From JAVBSX01 sp964576215 (GTDB lineage Bacteria > Planctomycetota > Planctomycetia > Pirellulales > Thermoguttaceae): a stretch of 15,397 nucleotides of DNA. The DNA lies in contig CAZNVM010000516.1 of assembly GCA_964576215.1 (NCBI GenBank), positions 1 through 15,397 of the forward strand. Reading direction: 5' to 3'. The notes beneath the pieces were generated by a model, which ran no database searches, was not told the DNA's origin, and worked only from the letters and a program-made list of their open reading frames with translations. Each line of letters starts with the position of its first letter. Within the stretch, counting starts at the first letter, position 1. Position numbers and translations under genes: made by a program. Below, piece after piece: positions 1 through 8,400 of this stretch.

Positions 1-345
1 TATCGAAATAGTACATCTGGAAATATCTGTCAAATTTGAACCTCACTTTCTCGGCCACAAAAACAGTTGTAAGTATTTGATACAAAAGCAGTTAGCTTTA
101 TTTTACTAAAAAACCACCCACAGATTTTGGTGAGGAGGCGAGATTTGTAACGGTAAAAAAATAAAGTACCCAAAAAATGCGGGACGAACATTTTTCAAAC
201 GGTTCAGTGGAATGCACCATTCGAGATAGCGCGCCCGTAGCACCGGAGCCGCTCACAACACTGCGTCCTTAAGACCCGCATCTTGTTTTTTCGAAAGAGG
301 TAGAGTATAAATGCCGGAAATCCTCTGATCTTCGAGAAGAAATTT
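1..345. other. AT-rich intergenic leader without a recognisable gene
   Basis: I see no coding region in this stretch. The first 180 bases are AT-rich. On the minus strand there is a perfect TTGACA at 28-33, with a weak TATTTC 17 bases further on (5-10). This could be a promoter reading out of the window to the left, but the -10 is poor. A five-codon ATG...TGA frame sits at 311-328; its ATG overlaps the predicted -10 of the next gene, so I do not treat it as a leader peptide. No tRNA, riboswitch or strong hairpin was recognised. Confidence 0.6.
283..311 (+). promoter_or_regulatory. Predicted sigma70-type promoter of the GAP1-N-like gene
   Basis: TTGTTT at 283-288 and TATAAA at 306-311 are 17 bases apart. 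The -10 matches the consensus at five of six positions; the -35 matches only its first three. A transcript would start near 318 and leave a leader of under 30 bases before the ATG at 346. A purine-rich GAGAAGA at 334-340 ends five bases before that ATG and could serve as a ribosome binding site. Prediction only. Confidence 0.35.
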
Positions 346-3051
346 ATGGCACAGGAATTGGTCTACACTTCGGCATCACACGGGCTGTTTCCGGGCAGCA
401 GCGGGTTCTGTACCGTTGCACACACCGTCGGTCTGTCTCCCGTGCTCGTCAAACTCCTGGAGTCCCAAAGCGGTTATCGGCATCTTTTTCCGCCGCAAAG
501 CGATCAAGCCGCTTTGAACCCGGTCAACTGGGTTCACGGAATCGTTCGATTCAGCCAAACGCCGACTCATATCCTTTCCCGAATCGGCGACGCCGGGCTG
601 GATTACACAAAACGGTCCAACGTGATTGCGCATCACCTCGTTTTAGGTCCGAACGAACTGAAAACCTGCGGACCCGCCGCAATTCTTGCTCAGCCCGATT
701 TGATGCAATCCCATTGGGACAAGCCGCCGATGGAGTTTCCCACGGAACGTCCGATTCCGGACCTGCCGCCAGCCCCTCCCCCCCTTCAATGCGTTCACTG
801 GGAACGGGCAACCGGCGACGCCGGTTGGGGAGGCGTGCTTGCAGAAAGCGTTTTGCAGGCCAGGTCCGCCTGTGTTTTGTACGAGCCGGGAACCGATCTT
901 TTACCGCTTTTTGCGGAGTCGATTGCGCTTCTTCCGGAATCGCTGCGTTGGAAAATTACGTTCAGCACTTACGTCCGTGAAGTGCCGACAGGTGGAATGT
1001 TTCTCTGGAAAGGGATGCTTGGCGGAACGTCGGAAGCGGAGCAAATGTGTGCAAACAAGGGAATTTTGCTCATCGATTTGACCACAAAGAAGCAGCAAAG
1101 CAAACCCCAAGACGATTCCGCTTTTGTCAGAATTGCGAGAACCGGTGTTGTCGCTCCGCCGCCCCCTCCTCCCCCTCCCTCCCTGCAGCCGGTTTTTGAA
1201 GAGGTAAGTGCTCCAGGGACACAGTCCCCGGCTCCTGCGATTCTCGCTCCGCCTGTTGACGGAGGTACTTACGACATCGACGAATCGTCAACAAAAAAAC
1301 GAAAATACGACGTCGGAACGTGGAATTCCCGGTACGAATCGAAAGCCGTTGTTGCGGAAAAAGAACGAAAGGCCAAACAAATCTTTTACACCATTATCGC
1401 TTCTTCGTTTCTCGCGATTCTCATTCTCTTGACGCTTCTCGGCGACGAGTTTTTCAATTCCGGCGGGATGCGAAAAGCTGTGATGGAATCGTTTGGAATA
1501 GGGACGGCAGACAGCAGACGGCAGACGGCAGATGGCGGGCAGCAGATGGTAGACAGCGGACAGCAGACGGCAGACGGCGGACAACAGGCGGCGGATGAGG
1601 GGCAACAGGAGAAAATGGCGGTTGAAACACCTCCACCGGAAACTCCCGGCGAAGCGGAATCCGAAAAGTTGCGGCGGCTTGACGAAGAGCAAGCGGACGC
1701 GGATCGGCTTGCGGAAGAGGAACGGCAAGCGGAATTCGAGCGACTGCAAAAAGAGGCCGAAGAAGAACTCGAAAGACATAAAGCCGAAATGCGAAGGGCG
1801 TTTGCCGCGATTCCGGCGGCGTTTTCCCTGGTGGAACCCTGGAAAAAACCGTTCGGCGGAGTCGAACTTCCGAAAAACGTACAAAAAGAATTCGCCCCGC
1901 TTTTCCCCTATCGGGATTACCTGCAAGTTCAATGGATTCCGCTTGTAACGCCGAAAGGATGGTGGTATCACACGGAAAGAGTCCCGTCGGTTTTTCTTGA
2001 CGATCCTTACACGCAATGGAACCTGGTCGCGCATTGGGCCGAAGAGGAAACCGAACCGACGCAACGGACTCAAAGATCGCTCAAGCTCAACCTCGCGGTA
2101 CTTAAATTTGGTGAAGAGGGACTCGAAGTGGAATGGAATCCGCAAACGGCCGGCCTGGAATCGAATATTGAAATTGTCAACAAACTTCCGTTTTCCTATC
2201 TGCGAATTTCGTTTGGCCCGAACGCAATCACGGAATCCGGGCCGGGCAGAGAATTAGAAAAGGAACCAAGACCGCTTCCGATTCCCAAACGATTCGTTTC
2301 GGAGGATAACGTTACGGAAATTGCCCTTGCGGAAATCGACTTCACCAAAAGCGTTTGGTTCAAGGACGTTTCGCTTTGGTTGCCGATGCAAAACAAACCG
2401 TTTGCCCTTTCGAATAAGGAAACGACAATCACACGACCGGCCAATCCGGTGGAAAAGTTCGACGGCGTGTTCGGTAAAGATCGGTTCCGCATCGGATTGG
2501 AAAATCTCGATTTGCAAGCCTCTCTTGTTTTGGAAGTGTCAGTCCGACCGGAAACCGTGAAAAACGCGGGAAACACCCTAACGGCAACAGGTGAAGCGTC
2601 CGACGCGCTCTGGAAAAAAACGGTCCTTTTTACGGTCGAATCCGATTCGGGAAAAAATCCGTCTCTCACGATTCCGATTACCGCGGAAGCATTTCCGGAC
2701 CGGATCGAATTCCGTGATACCTCCCAGGAAACACAGTCGGAAGCGATTCGTGAGCGCACGGTACTCACAAAAACGATCCGGGAAAAGACCGAGACGTTAA
2801 ACAGTACGAAAATCGAAACGTTTCGTGGTGAACCGGACCCGACGACAGCGTTCGAATTATTTAAGCGGTCGCTTCAACGGGAGATTGACGATGTCAGGCG
2901 GAAAGAATCGCAGGCCAACGAGCAATTCCTTGCGATTCCCGTCGCAAGAAAAAGCGTGCTCACCGGCGGGTTTTCGATTCACTATTCCGTTTACCTTCAA
3001 GGGCGTGAAGAGACCGAACCGATGCTGATTTTGACGACCCCGCCCCGTTGA
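346..3051 (+). CDS. Membrane-tethered GAP1-N2-like (GTPase-associated protein 1) protein
   Basis: Function is not known. Residues 1 to about 250 resemble the GAP1-N2 domain, recalled from planctomycete proteins with a start like YTSA..GL.PGS.GFCTVA, then SGYRH.FPP, ALNPV, LSRI.DAGLDYT.RSN..AHH and LAQP. All of these are visible here. A polyproline stretch follows near residues 269-277, then one predicted membrane helix at about 347-367. Next is a glutamine-rich heptapeptide repeat at about 387-422, written by a 7-bp DNA repeat, and a charged coiled coil at about 436-486 rich in E, R, L and A. Residues 490-901 form a mostly beta-like C-terminal part I do not recognise. There is no signal peptide, so the N-terminal domain is probably cytoplasmic. 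GAP1 domains are described next to GTPases and vWA proteins in bacterial conflict systems, but no GTPase is encoded here. The gene converges on the lipoprotein at 3097-5040. The domain call is from memory of the family; the membrane and repeat features are seen directly. Confidence 0.7.
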   Translation: MAQELVYTSASHGLFPGSSGFCTVAHTVGLSPVLVKLLESQSGYRHLFPPQSDQAALNPVNWVHGIVRFSQTPTHILSRIGDAGLDYTKRSNVIAHHLVLGPNELKTCGPAAILAQPDLMQSHWDKPPMEFPTERPIPDLPPAPPPLQCVHWERATGDAGWGGVLAESVLQARSACVLYEPGTDLLPLFAESIALLPESLRWKITFSTYVREVPTGGMFLWKGMLGGTSEAEQMCANKGILLIDLTTKKQQSKPQDDSAFVRIARTGVVAPPPPPPPPSLQPVFEEVSAPGTQSPAPAILAPPVDGGTYDIDESSTKKRKYDVGTWNSRYESKAVVAEKERKAKQIFYTIIASSFLAILILLTLLGDEFFNSGGMRKAVMESFGIGTADSRRQTADGGQQMVDSGQQTADGGQQAADEGQQEKMAVETPPPETPGEAESEKLRRLDEEQADADRLAEEERQAEFERLQKEAEEELERHKAEMRRAFAAIPAAFSLVEPWKKPFGGVELPKNVQKEFAPLFPYRDYLQVQWIPLVTPKGWWYHTERVPSVFLDDPYTQWNLVAHWAEEETEPTQRTQRSLKLNLAVLKFGEEGLEVEWNPQTAGLESNIEIVNKLPFSYLRISFGPNAITESGPGRELEKEPRPLPIPKRFVSEDNVTEIALAEIDFTKSVWFKDVSLWLPMQNKPFALSNKETTITRPANPVEKFDGVFGKDRFRIGLENLDLQASLVLEVSVRPETVKNAGNTLTATGEASDALWKKTVLFTVESDSGKNPSLTIPITAEAFPDRIEFRDTSQETQSEAIRERTVLTKTIREKTETLNSTKIETFRGEPDPTTAFELFKRSLQREIDDVRRKESQANEQFLAIPVARKSVLTGGFSIHYSVYLQGREETEPMLILTTPPR
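1506..1610 (+). repeat. 15-unit degenerate 7-bp tandem repeat (RGCAGAC) inside a gene
   Basis: From 1506 the sequence reads as consecutive 7-bp units: GGCAGAC, AGCAGAC, GGCAGAC, GGCAGAT and so on, decaying towards the right end. Seven is not a multiple of three, so three units (21 bases) make seven codons, and the protein shows a heptapeptide repeat close to DGGQQTA (DGGQQMV, DSGQQTA, DGGQQAA). The same unit recurs in the spacer at 12250-12267 and 12411-12428. The array lies between the membrane helix and the coiled coil of the host protein, where a flexible linker would tolerate it. Confidence 0.9.
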
Positions 3052-3096
3052 TCAATATGCCAACGGCAACCGGATCGAATGCCGGAATAATCCCGG

Positions 3097-5040
3097 TCAC
3101 TCTTGCGTTAACTCTTTCAACCATTTCACACGGACGGCGTTTCCCGGTCCGGTGGGTGCTCTGGGATTCTTTTCGTATCGACTGATTGCATCGGCGTATT
3201 GCCCCAAGCGTTCAAACGCCCGACCCAGATTGTACGCAATTGCGTGACTCCAAAGTTGCCCGGACAAGGCAATCGGGTCCTTTTCCTCGTCGAGAAAATG
3301 TTCTTTTGCGGAAACGGTATTACCATTTTCCAGACAAGTCAATCCGATCCAGTATCGCGCGAACCGCTTGGCGATCATGTATACGGCAAATTTTTCCTGC
3401 GTCATGTACATTTCCGGATTGCGTGTAAGCTCTTCCAGTTTTCGATCCGAAACCCGGGCTTCCTGGAAAAACGTCATCGCGCTTTCCGGCCCGACCAACT
3501 TTCCCTTGAAGTAAAGAATCCGTCCGATCCAGAGGGAATAATGCTTGGTTTCCGGTTCTTCCACGTAAAACGCTCCCAAAAGTGTTTCGCCCCATTGCGG
3601 AAAAATTTCCCGCTCGTAAGCAGCCCGGAGTGGGCGGTAAGAATGTCGAACTTCAACGATATTCGCCACTTTGGAAAAACGGTCCGCTTGATCCTGATAC
3701 GCCTGGTAAAGAACCATCGCTTCTTCACCGCTGAGTTCCTTTTGCACGAGACTCATTCGCTGTGCCGCCATACAGGGAGACGTGAAAAGGAACGCAACTG
3801 ATTTTTTCGCTTGCTCCGCGTTGACCGGGAACGGTGTCAAATCCGTGTCCAATTTTCGTAACAATTGATCGTTTTCGACGACCTGTGCAAGCGTTGCGAC
3901 GTCGTTGTACGCGATTTCGCCGGTTTCAGCACCCCCTTCGGATTCATTCGCCTGTTTGGTTTGTTCACTCAAACGTAAGCCCTGCGGACCGGGAATTGCA
4001 ACGCCATAAGCGGGCGAAAACAGGTAAATCTCGTTATTCGACAACACGCCGACCGCCCAGGATTCGTATTGGCCCGGTGCATCTTCTTTTTCGTAGGCGA
4101 GCAAGCAGGCATCAATTCGCAACTGGCGAAGCAACTCGACGAAAATCCAGGCCCGGTCGTGCGTCAACCCCTGTCCGGAAAGCAACGTAAGCCAGGGTTC
4201 CTGAATCGGCGCGGCGACCGGTTGACCGTTGATGATTGCTATTTCCGGCCTCAAATCGACGTTGCGAACCGTCCAATCGAATAACGAAACGGCCCGGTCA
4301 ATATCTCCTTGTTTGTTCCCTTTGGCCCAAGTTGCGATGTTCCGTGCCCAAACGACCTGTTTGAAATGGTCAACGTCGGCACTACGAAAATTCAAGTCCC
4401 GAACGTCAAGCAGATCGTCAATATCGGAGAAATGCGAATGAAACATAACGACTCTTTCCAGTTCCGCCTTTACCTGTTCCGCACGAGCCAAAATCGCGGC
4501 TTCCTGTTCGTTCCTCGCCGTTTGAAAACGATCGGCGAGCGACTGAAACATTGCGATTTCTGCACGAAAATTGATGGAAGACTGTTTATTCAGCCTGGTT
4601 AAATCGTCCGGCAAACCGGCAAGCGTTACGATCATTTGTTTGACATCGACGGATGCCGCTTCTTTTTCGTCTTCGCTTTGAAGTTTCTGAACCGATTCGA
4701 GAATTGATCCGATTTTTACGGACACGTCGCCGAACGCCGCTTTCAACTCTTCGTAAAATGGATCGGATTTCCAAAGCTTGTCTTCGGAGCGATGGGCAAT
4801 CCATCGATTGAGTTGGGCAACACGCTGTTGTTCGATGCTCATGCCGGGAAGTCCCCGTAAGGTCGGGGTTTCCTCCATCGTATTGAACAGTTCGAGAACA
4901 TTTTGAAACGCTTCGTCATTTTGACGAGTTTGGTCTTCTGCAAGTCCTCCGCTACTACGGCGATGACTCGTCTTGCCGGGACAACCGATCAAAACAGGAA
5001 ATAAAAGAAAAACAAGGGAGAAAAGAACGATCTTTCTCAT
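3097..5040 (-). CDS. Transglutaminase-like fold lipoprotein, probably non-catalytic, with C-terminal TPR-like helices
   Basis: A 647-aa exported lipoprotein. I chose the ATG at 5040 rather than one 11 codons upstream because MRK followed by a hydrophobic run and LIGC (Cys20) is a standard lipoprotein signal. Residues 30-200 are helical and charged. About residues 240-400 match a planctomycete transglutaminase-like family: FDWTVRN, then PWLTLLSGQGLTHDRAWIFVELLRQL, then W.VGVL...EIYLFSPAYG..IPGPQG and VATLAQV. In active transglutaminases a Cys precedes the helix occupied here by RAWIFVELLRQL; that Cys is absent, so enzyme activity is doubtful. The last 60 residues (AIAYNLGRAFERLGQYADAISRYE) look like one TPR unit. 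It probably acts at the cytoplasmic membrane or in the periplasm. The gene converges on the GAP1-N-like gene with 45 bp between stops and diverges from the GH116 operon. No strong Shine-Dalgarno is seen. Its cellular role is unknown. Confidence 0.7.
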   Translation of the reverse strand: MRKIVLFSLVFLLFPVLIGCPGKTSHRRSSGGLAEDQTRQNDEAFQNVLELFNTMEETPTLRGLPGMSIEQQRVAQLNRWIAHRSEDKLWKSDPFYEELKAAFGDVSVKIGSILESVQKLQSEDEKEAASVDVKQMIVTLAGLPDDLTRLNKQSSINFRAEIAMFQSLADRFQTARNEQEAAILARAEQVKAELERVVMFHSHFSDIDDLLDVRDLNFRSADVDHFKQVVWARNIATWAKGNKQGDIDRAVSLFDWTVRNVDLRPEIAIINGQPVAAPIQEPWLTLLSGQGLTHDRAWIFVELLRQLRIDACLLAYEKEDAPGQYESWAVGVLSNNEIYLFSPAYGVAIPGPQGLRLSEQTKQANESEGGAETGEIAYNDVATLAQVVENDQLLRKLDTDLTPFPVNAEQAKKSVAFLFTSPCMAAQRMSLVQKELSGEEAMVLYQAYQDQADRFSKVANIVEVRHSYRPLRAAYEREIFPQWGETLLGAFYVEEPETKHYSLWIGRILYFKGKLVGPESAMTFFQEARVSDRKLEELTRNPEMYMTQEKFAVYMIAKRFARYWIGLTCLENGNTVSAKEHFLDEEKDPIALSGQLWSHAIAYNLGRAFERLGQYADAISRYEKNPRAPTGPGNAVRVKWLKELTQE

Positions 5041-5100
5041 GGTAAAAATTGTAAAAAGTATTAAAACCGACAATCGACACCCAACCGCAGGGTGAGAGTG

Positions 5101-5127
5101 ATTATAACGTTTTCAGGGGAATTGCAA
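5101..5127 (-). promoter_or_regulatory. Predicted promoter of the transglutaminase-like lipoprotein gene
   Basis: Read on the minus strand, TATAAT (complement of 5101-5106) is preceded by TTGCAA (5122-5127) with a 15-base spacer, or by TTTGCA with a 16-base spacer. The -10 is perfect; the -35 and spacing are only fair. The -35 falls inside the solo end of a mobile element (5113-5131), so the element may have supplied part of this promoter. The leader would be roughly 55 bases. Confidence 0.4.
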
Positions 5128-5139
5128 AGTCATGGGAAC
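5113..5139 (+). repeat. Solo left end of the 184-bp MITE family
   Basis: TCAGGGGAATTGCAAAGTC at 5113-5131 matches the terminal repeat TCAGGAGGATTGCAAAGTC of the element at 11981 at 17 of 19 positions, and is followed by ATGGGAACG where the full element has CCCTGGGAACG. After about 5139 the similarity stops, and I find no matching right end before 5410. This looks like a decayed or deletion-derived remnant. Confidence 0.65.
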
Positions 5140-5184
5140 GAGAGTGTCCCTGCTGCTTCAGGTCGAAGAAGTTCGCCAATAATA

Positions 5185-5274
5185 ATGGCAGCCGGGAACG
5201 GAGCGCAGCGCAGTGACCGGATTTCCCCGCGATTCGGTCCGGTCGCTCCACTCCGTTGCGCTCCCGGCTGCCAT
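5185..5274. repeat. 90-bp imperfect palindrome (37-bp arms, 16-bp loop)
   Basis: The left arm (5185-5221) begins ATGGCAGCCGGGAACGGAGC and the right arm (5238-5274) is its imperfect reverse complement, ending GCTCCCGGCTGCCAT. The loop is 5222-5237. The outer 12 bases pair perfectly and mismatches cluster in the middle of the arms. TCGCCAA occurs five bases to the left (5173-5179) and three bases to the right (5278-5284), which may be a target duplication. There is no T-run on either side, so it is a poor intrinsic terminator; a REP- or MITE-like element is more likely. Confidence 0.75.
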
Positions 5275-5329
5275 TCATCGCCAACTTGTAGCGGCCTGCC
5301 CGCAGCTTAGCCCCGGAAAATTTGCATGG

Positions 5330-5358
5330 TTGCTATGAGCGATCCATTTTGTTATAAT
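5330..5358 (+). promoter_or_regulatory. Predicted extended -10 promoter of the GH116-HEAT-vWA operon
   Basis: TTGCTA at 5330-5335 and a perfect TATAAT at 5353-5358 are separated by 17 bases. The -10 is preceded by TG at 5350-5351, giving the extended form TGTTATAAT. A transcript would begin near 5365, leaving a leader of about 45 bases before the ATG at 5410. The bases before that ATG (ttctctccaacc) contain no Shine-Dalgarno sequence. This is the best promoter match in the window. Confidence 0.6.
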
Positions 5359-5409
5359 TCCTGCCAGCGGAAACTGGTCAACAATCCACCTCCTTGATTC
5401 TCTCCAACC

Positions 5410-8400
5410 ATGATGAAACAACAAACTCTCTTTCTCCTTCTGTTTTTCGCAGTGATTTTCACACCGGGTGTCAAAGCGGAACACACGTTCAACGGCCAAT
5501 ACTCCGGTAGAAATCTTGACCGGGTTGCATTTCCCATCGGCGGAATCGGGGCCGGAATGTTTTGCCTGGAAGGAACCGGCGTGATTTCCCACGTCTCTGT
5601 CCGTAACGAAATGAACTTCTTCAACGAGCCGCCCTGTTTTGCCGCCGTTTGCGTTCTTGGAGATTCCGAAGAAAAAAACGTTGCCCGGCTCCTTGAGGGA
5701 CCGATTCCGGATTGGAAGTATTTTGGACGGCCTAACACCGGCAACGGTGCGCCCGGCACGACTTACGGTCTGCCGCGATTCAAGGAATGCTCGTTCCAAT
5801 TCCGTTTCCCGTTTGCGACGATCAACTTAAAAGACAAATCATTCCCGTTGGAAGCGGAACTGCTCGGCTGGAGTCCGTTTACGCCCGGCGATCCCGATTC
5901 CTCAAGCCGCCCGGTCGGAGCAATTGAGTACCGCCTGACGAACACCTCCAACAAGCCGCAAAAGGCGATTTTTACGTTCAACTCTCCCAATTTCATGCGG
6001 GGCGGCGGTTCCATCGGCCCGATTGAGGACGGTTTTGTCCTGTTCGATGAAACGGGCGAAACCCGAACCAACGGCGGCGGATTCGCGTTTTACGTTCTTG
6101 GTGACAGTGATGTTTTGGGAGAAGGGGGCCGTATCCCGAACGTCAAGGTCGATCACTGCTGGTTTCGCGGCGGTTGGTGGGATCCACTCACGATTGCCTG
6201 GGATAATGTCCAAAAAGGGCGAATCATTGACAATCCGCCGGTCGAATTGCACGCTCCCGGAGCAACGATTCACGTTCCGCTGGCACTCGCTCCGGGACAG
6301 TCGCAGGTTGTTCGGCTTTTGATGACGTGGTATGTTCCAACTTCGGGGATTTCCATCGGAACGCCCCCCGCTGCCTCAAGCGGCCCGGCGTTCGGGGCTG
6401 GCCCGGCTCCGGGAACCGCCAAAAACCAGAATCCGGTTCGTGGGTTTCTCGGAAAAAAACTGGTCAACACCTTCTATCCGAGCGGCGACGGGGCAACGGG
6501 AACGCTCACCTCGCCGACAATCACGCTGAATAAAAAGTACATCCACTTTCTCTTGGGCGGCGGTTCCGGCTGTCCTGCACAACTGATTATCGACGGCAAA
6601 GTCGTTCGTAGTGCGGCGGGAAGAAACGAAGAGTATCTCAACTGGACCACTTGGGACGTTGCCGAATTCGCCGGAAAAGAAGCCCGGATTAAGCTGGTGG
6701 ACGAGCAGACCGGCGGTTGGGGACACATCAACGCCGACCATTTCATTATGAGCGATGAACCGATTGCCGCTCTGCGAACCGGCAAGGAAAACGAGATCAG
6801 CACCGATCCTGGTCGGGTTGTTCTCATTGCCGATTTCGAAGGTTCCGACTACGGAAATTGGGTTGTCGAACAGATTGAAAAACAGAAGGACAACGTTGAC
6901 TTGAGCGAGTTGGTCGTCGAGGACGGAGAGTTTGTTTGCGAACCGGGAAGTCCCTGTTGTCCGGATGGAAAGGTACCGACCACTTACGTACCGTGGTACG
7001 CTTGCCAACACAAATCGATTTACGAAGTCGCCGATTTTTGGAAGGAACGATACGAGGAGCTGAAACACCGCAGTCGCGTGTTTGCTGACACGTTTTACGA
7101 TTCGACGCTTCCGCCGGAGGTGATCGAAGCGGTTGCGGCCAACCTTTCGATTTTGAAATCGCCGACCGTTTTACGGCAACACGACGGAAAACTTTGGTGC
7201 TGGGAAGGGTGTCATGATGGAAGCGGTTGTTGCGCCGGAACATGTACGCACGTTTGGAACTACGCCCAGGCAATTTGCCATTTGTTCCCGTCGCTGGAGC
7301 GTTCGCTTCGGCATACGGAGTATTTCGCGGGCACCGACGAATCCGGACGGCAAGCGTTTCGGGCAAACCTTCCGGTCTTTCCGGGCGGTGTCGCATTTGA
7401 CGCCTCCGACGGACAGCTTGGTGGAATCATGAAAGCGTACCGTGAATGGAAAATCGGCGGAGACGACGAATGGCTCCGAAAATACTGGCCGCGAATCACG
7501 CTGAGTCTGGATTTTATGATTAAAACATGGGATCCGAGGCACACCGGTTTGCTCGAGGAGGATCATCATAACACGTATGACATCAACTATTTCGGTCCCG
7601 ACGGACATTGCGGCAGTTTTTACCTCGGCGCACTGCAAGCGACCGTTGAAATGGGAACCGTCCTCGGCGAAAACGTGGACAAGTACAAGGAACTCCTCGA
7701 AAAGGGGAAGAAACGGATGGTTGCCGACCTGTACAACGGCGAATATTTTATCCAGATCGTGATGAAAGAAGGGTTGGACCGCAATTTTCATCCGATCAAT
7801 CCGAACGATCAAAGTGCCGGATACCGCAAAATCGCCGAAATGGTCAATCAGCAAGGCGCGAAGTACCAATACGGAACCGGTTGCCTGTCGGATGGCGTGC
7901 TTGGCCTTTGGATCGCAAAAACCGCCGGAATTGACGCGGACATTATTGATCCGAAATTGGTAAAATCGCATCTTCTTGCGATTTATAAACACAATTTCCG
8001 TAACGATTTATCGGAACACTCCAACCCGCAACGTCCCACTTATGCGATGGGAGACGATGCCGGTCTGCTCCTTTGCACTTGGCCCAATGGAGGCAAGCCG
8101 CTGTTGCCGTTTGTGTACAGCGATGAGGTCTGGACCGGGATTGAATACCAAGTCGCCTCGCACCTGATGTTTCACGGTTGCGTCAGCGAAGGATTGGAAA
8201 TCGTCAAAGCGGTCCGCAAGCGGCATGACGGAACGCGACGCAACCCGCTCAACGAATACGAGTGTGGACACTGGTACGCCAGAGCAATGTCCAGCTACGG
8301 CTTGCTGCAAGGCTTGACCGGCGTTCGGTATGACGCCCTCACAAAAACGCTTTACGTGAATTCGCAAGTTGGCGATTTTCGTTCGTTTTTAAGTACGGAA

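Larger units (their letters stand above)
5041..5409. other. Divergent intergenic region holding promoters and repeats
   Basis: This spacer separates the minus-strand lipoprotein from the plus-strand GH116 operon and contains no credible gene. In order it holds the lipoprotein leader and its predicted promoter (5101-5127), a solo left end of the small mobile element found whole at 11981-12164 (5113-5139), a 90-bp imperfect palindrome (5185-5274), and the GH116 operon promoter (5330-5358). The short open frames here are by-products of the repeats. Confidence 0.75.

Noticed and set aside
311..328. Five-codon leader peptide before the GAP1-N-like gene
   Set aside because: Its ATG overlaps the predicted -10 box, so it is unlikely to be in the transcript, and it has no attenuation structure.
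1288..2145. 285-residue minus-strand open frame opposite the GAP1-N-like gene
   Set aside because: Phe/Arg-rich composition without motifs, including a LPSAVC run that is just the 7-bp repeat read backwards.
3052..3096. Bidirectional terminator between the convergent genes
   Set aside because: Only a four-base CCGG self-complementary stem around a short loop is visible, with no T-run.
346..5040. A complete GTPase-based conflict or defence system
   Set aside because: Only one GAP1-N-like protein is present; no GTPase, effector or nuclease domain is recognisable next to it in this window.
7171..7992. 273-residue minus-strand open frame opposite the GH116 catalytic domain
   Set aside because: The GH116 frame contains the catalytic motifs; the antisense frame has none.
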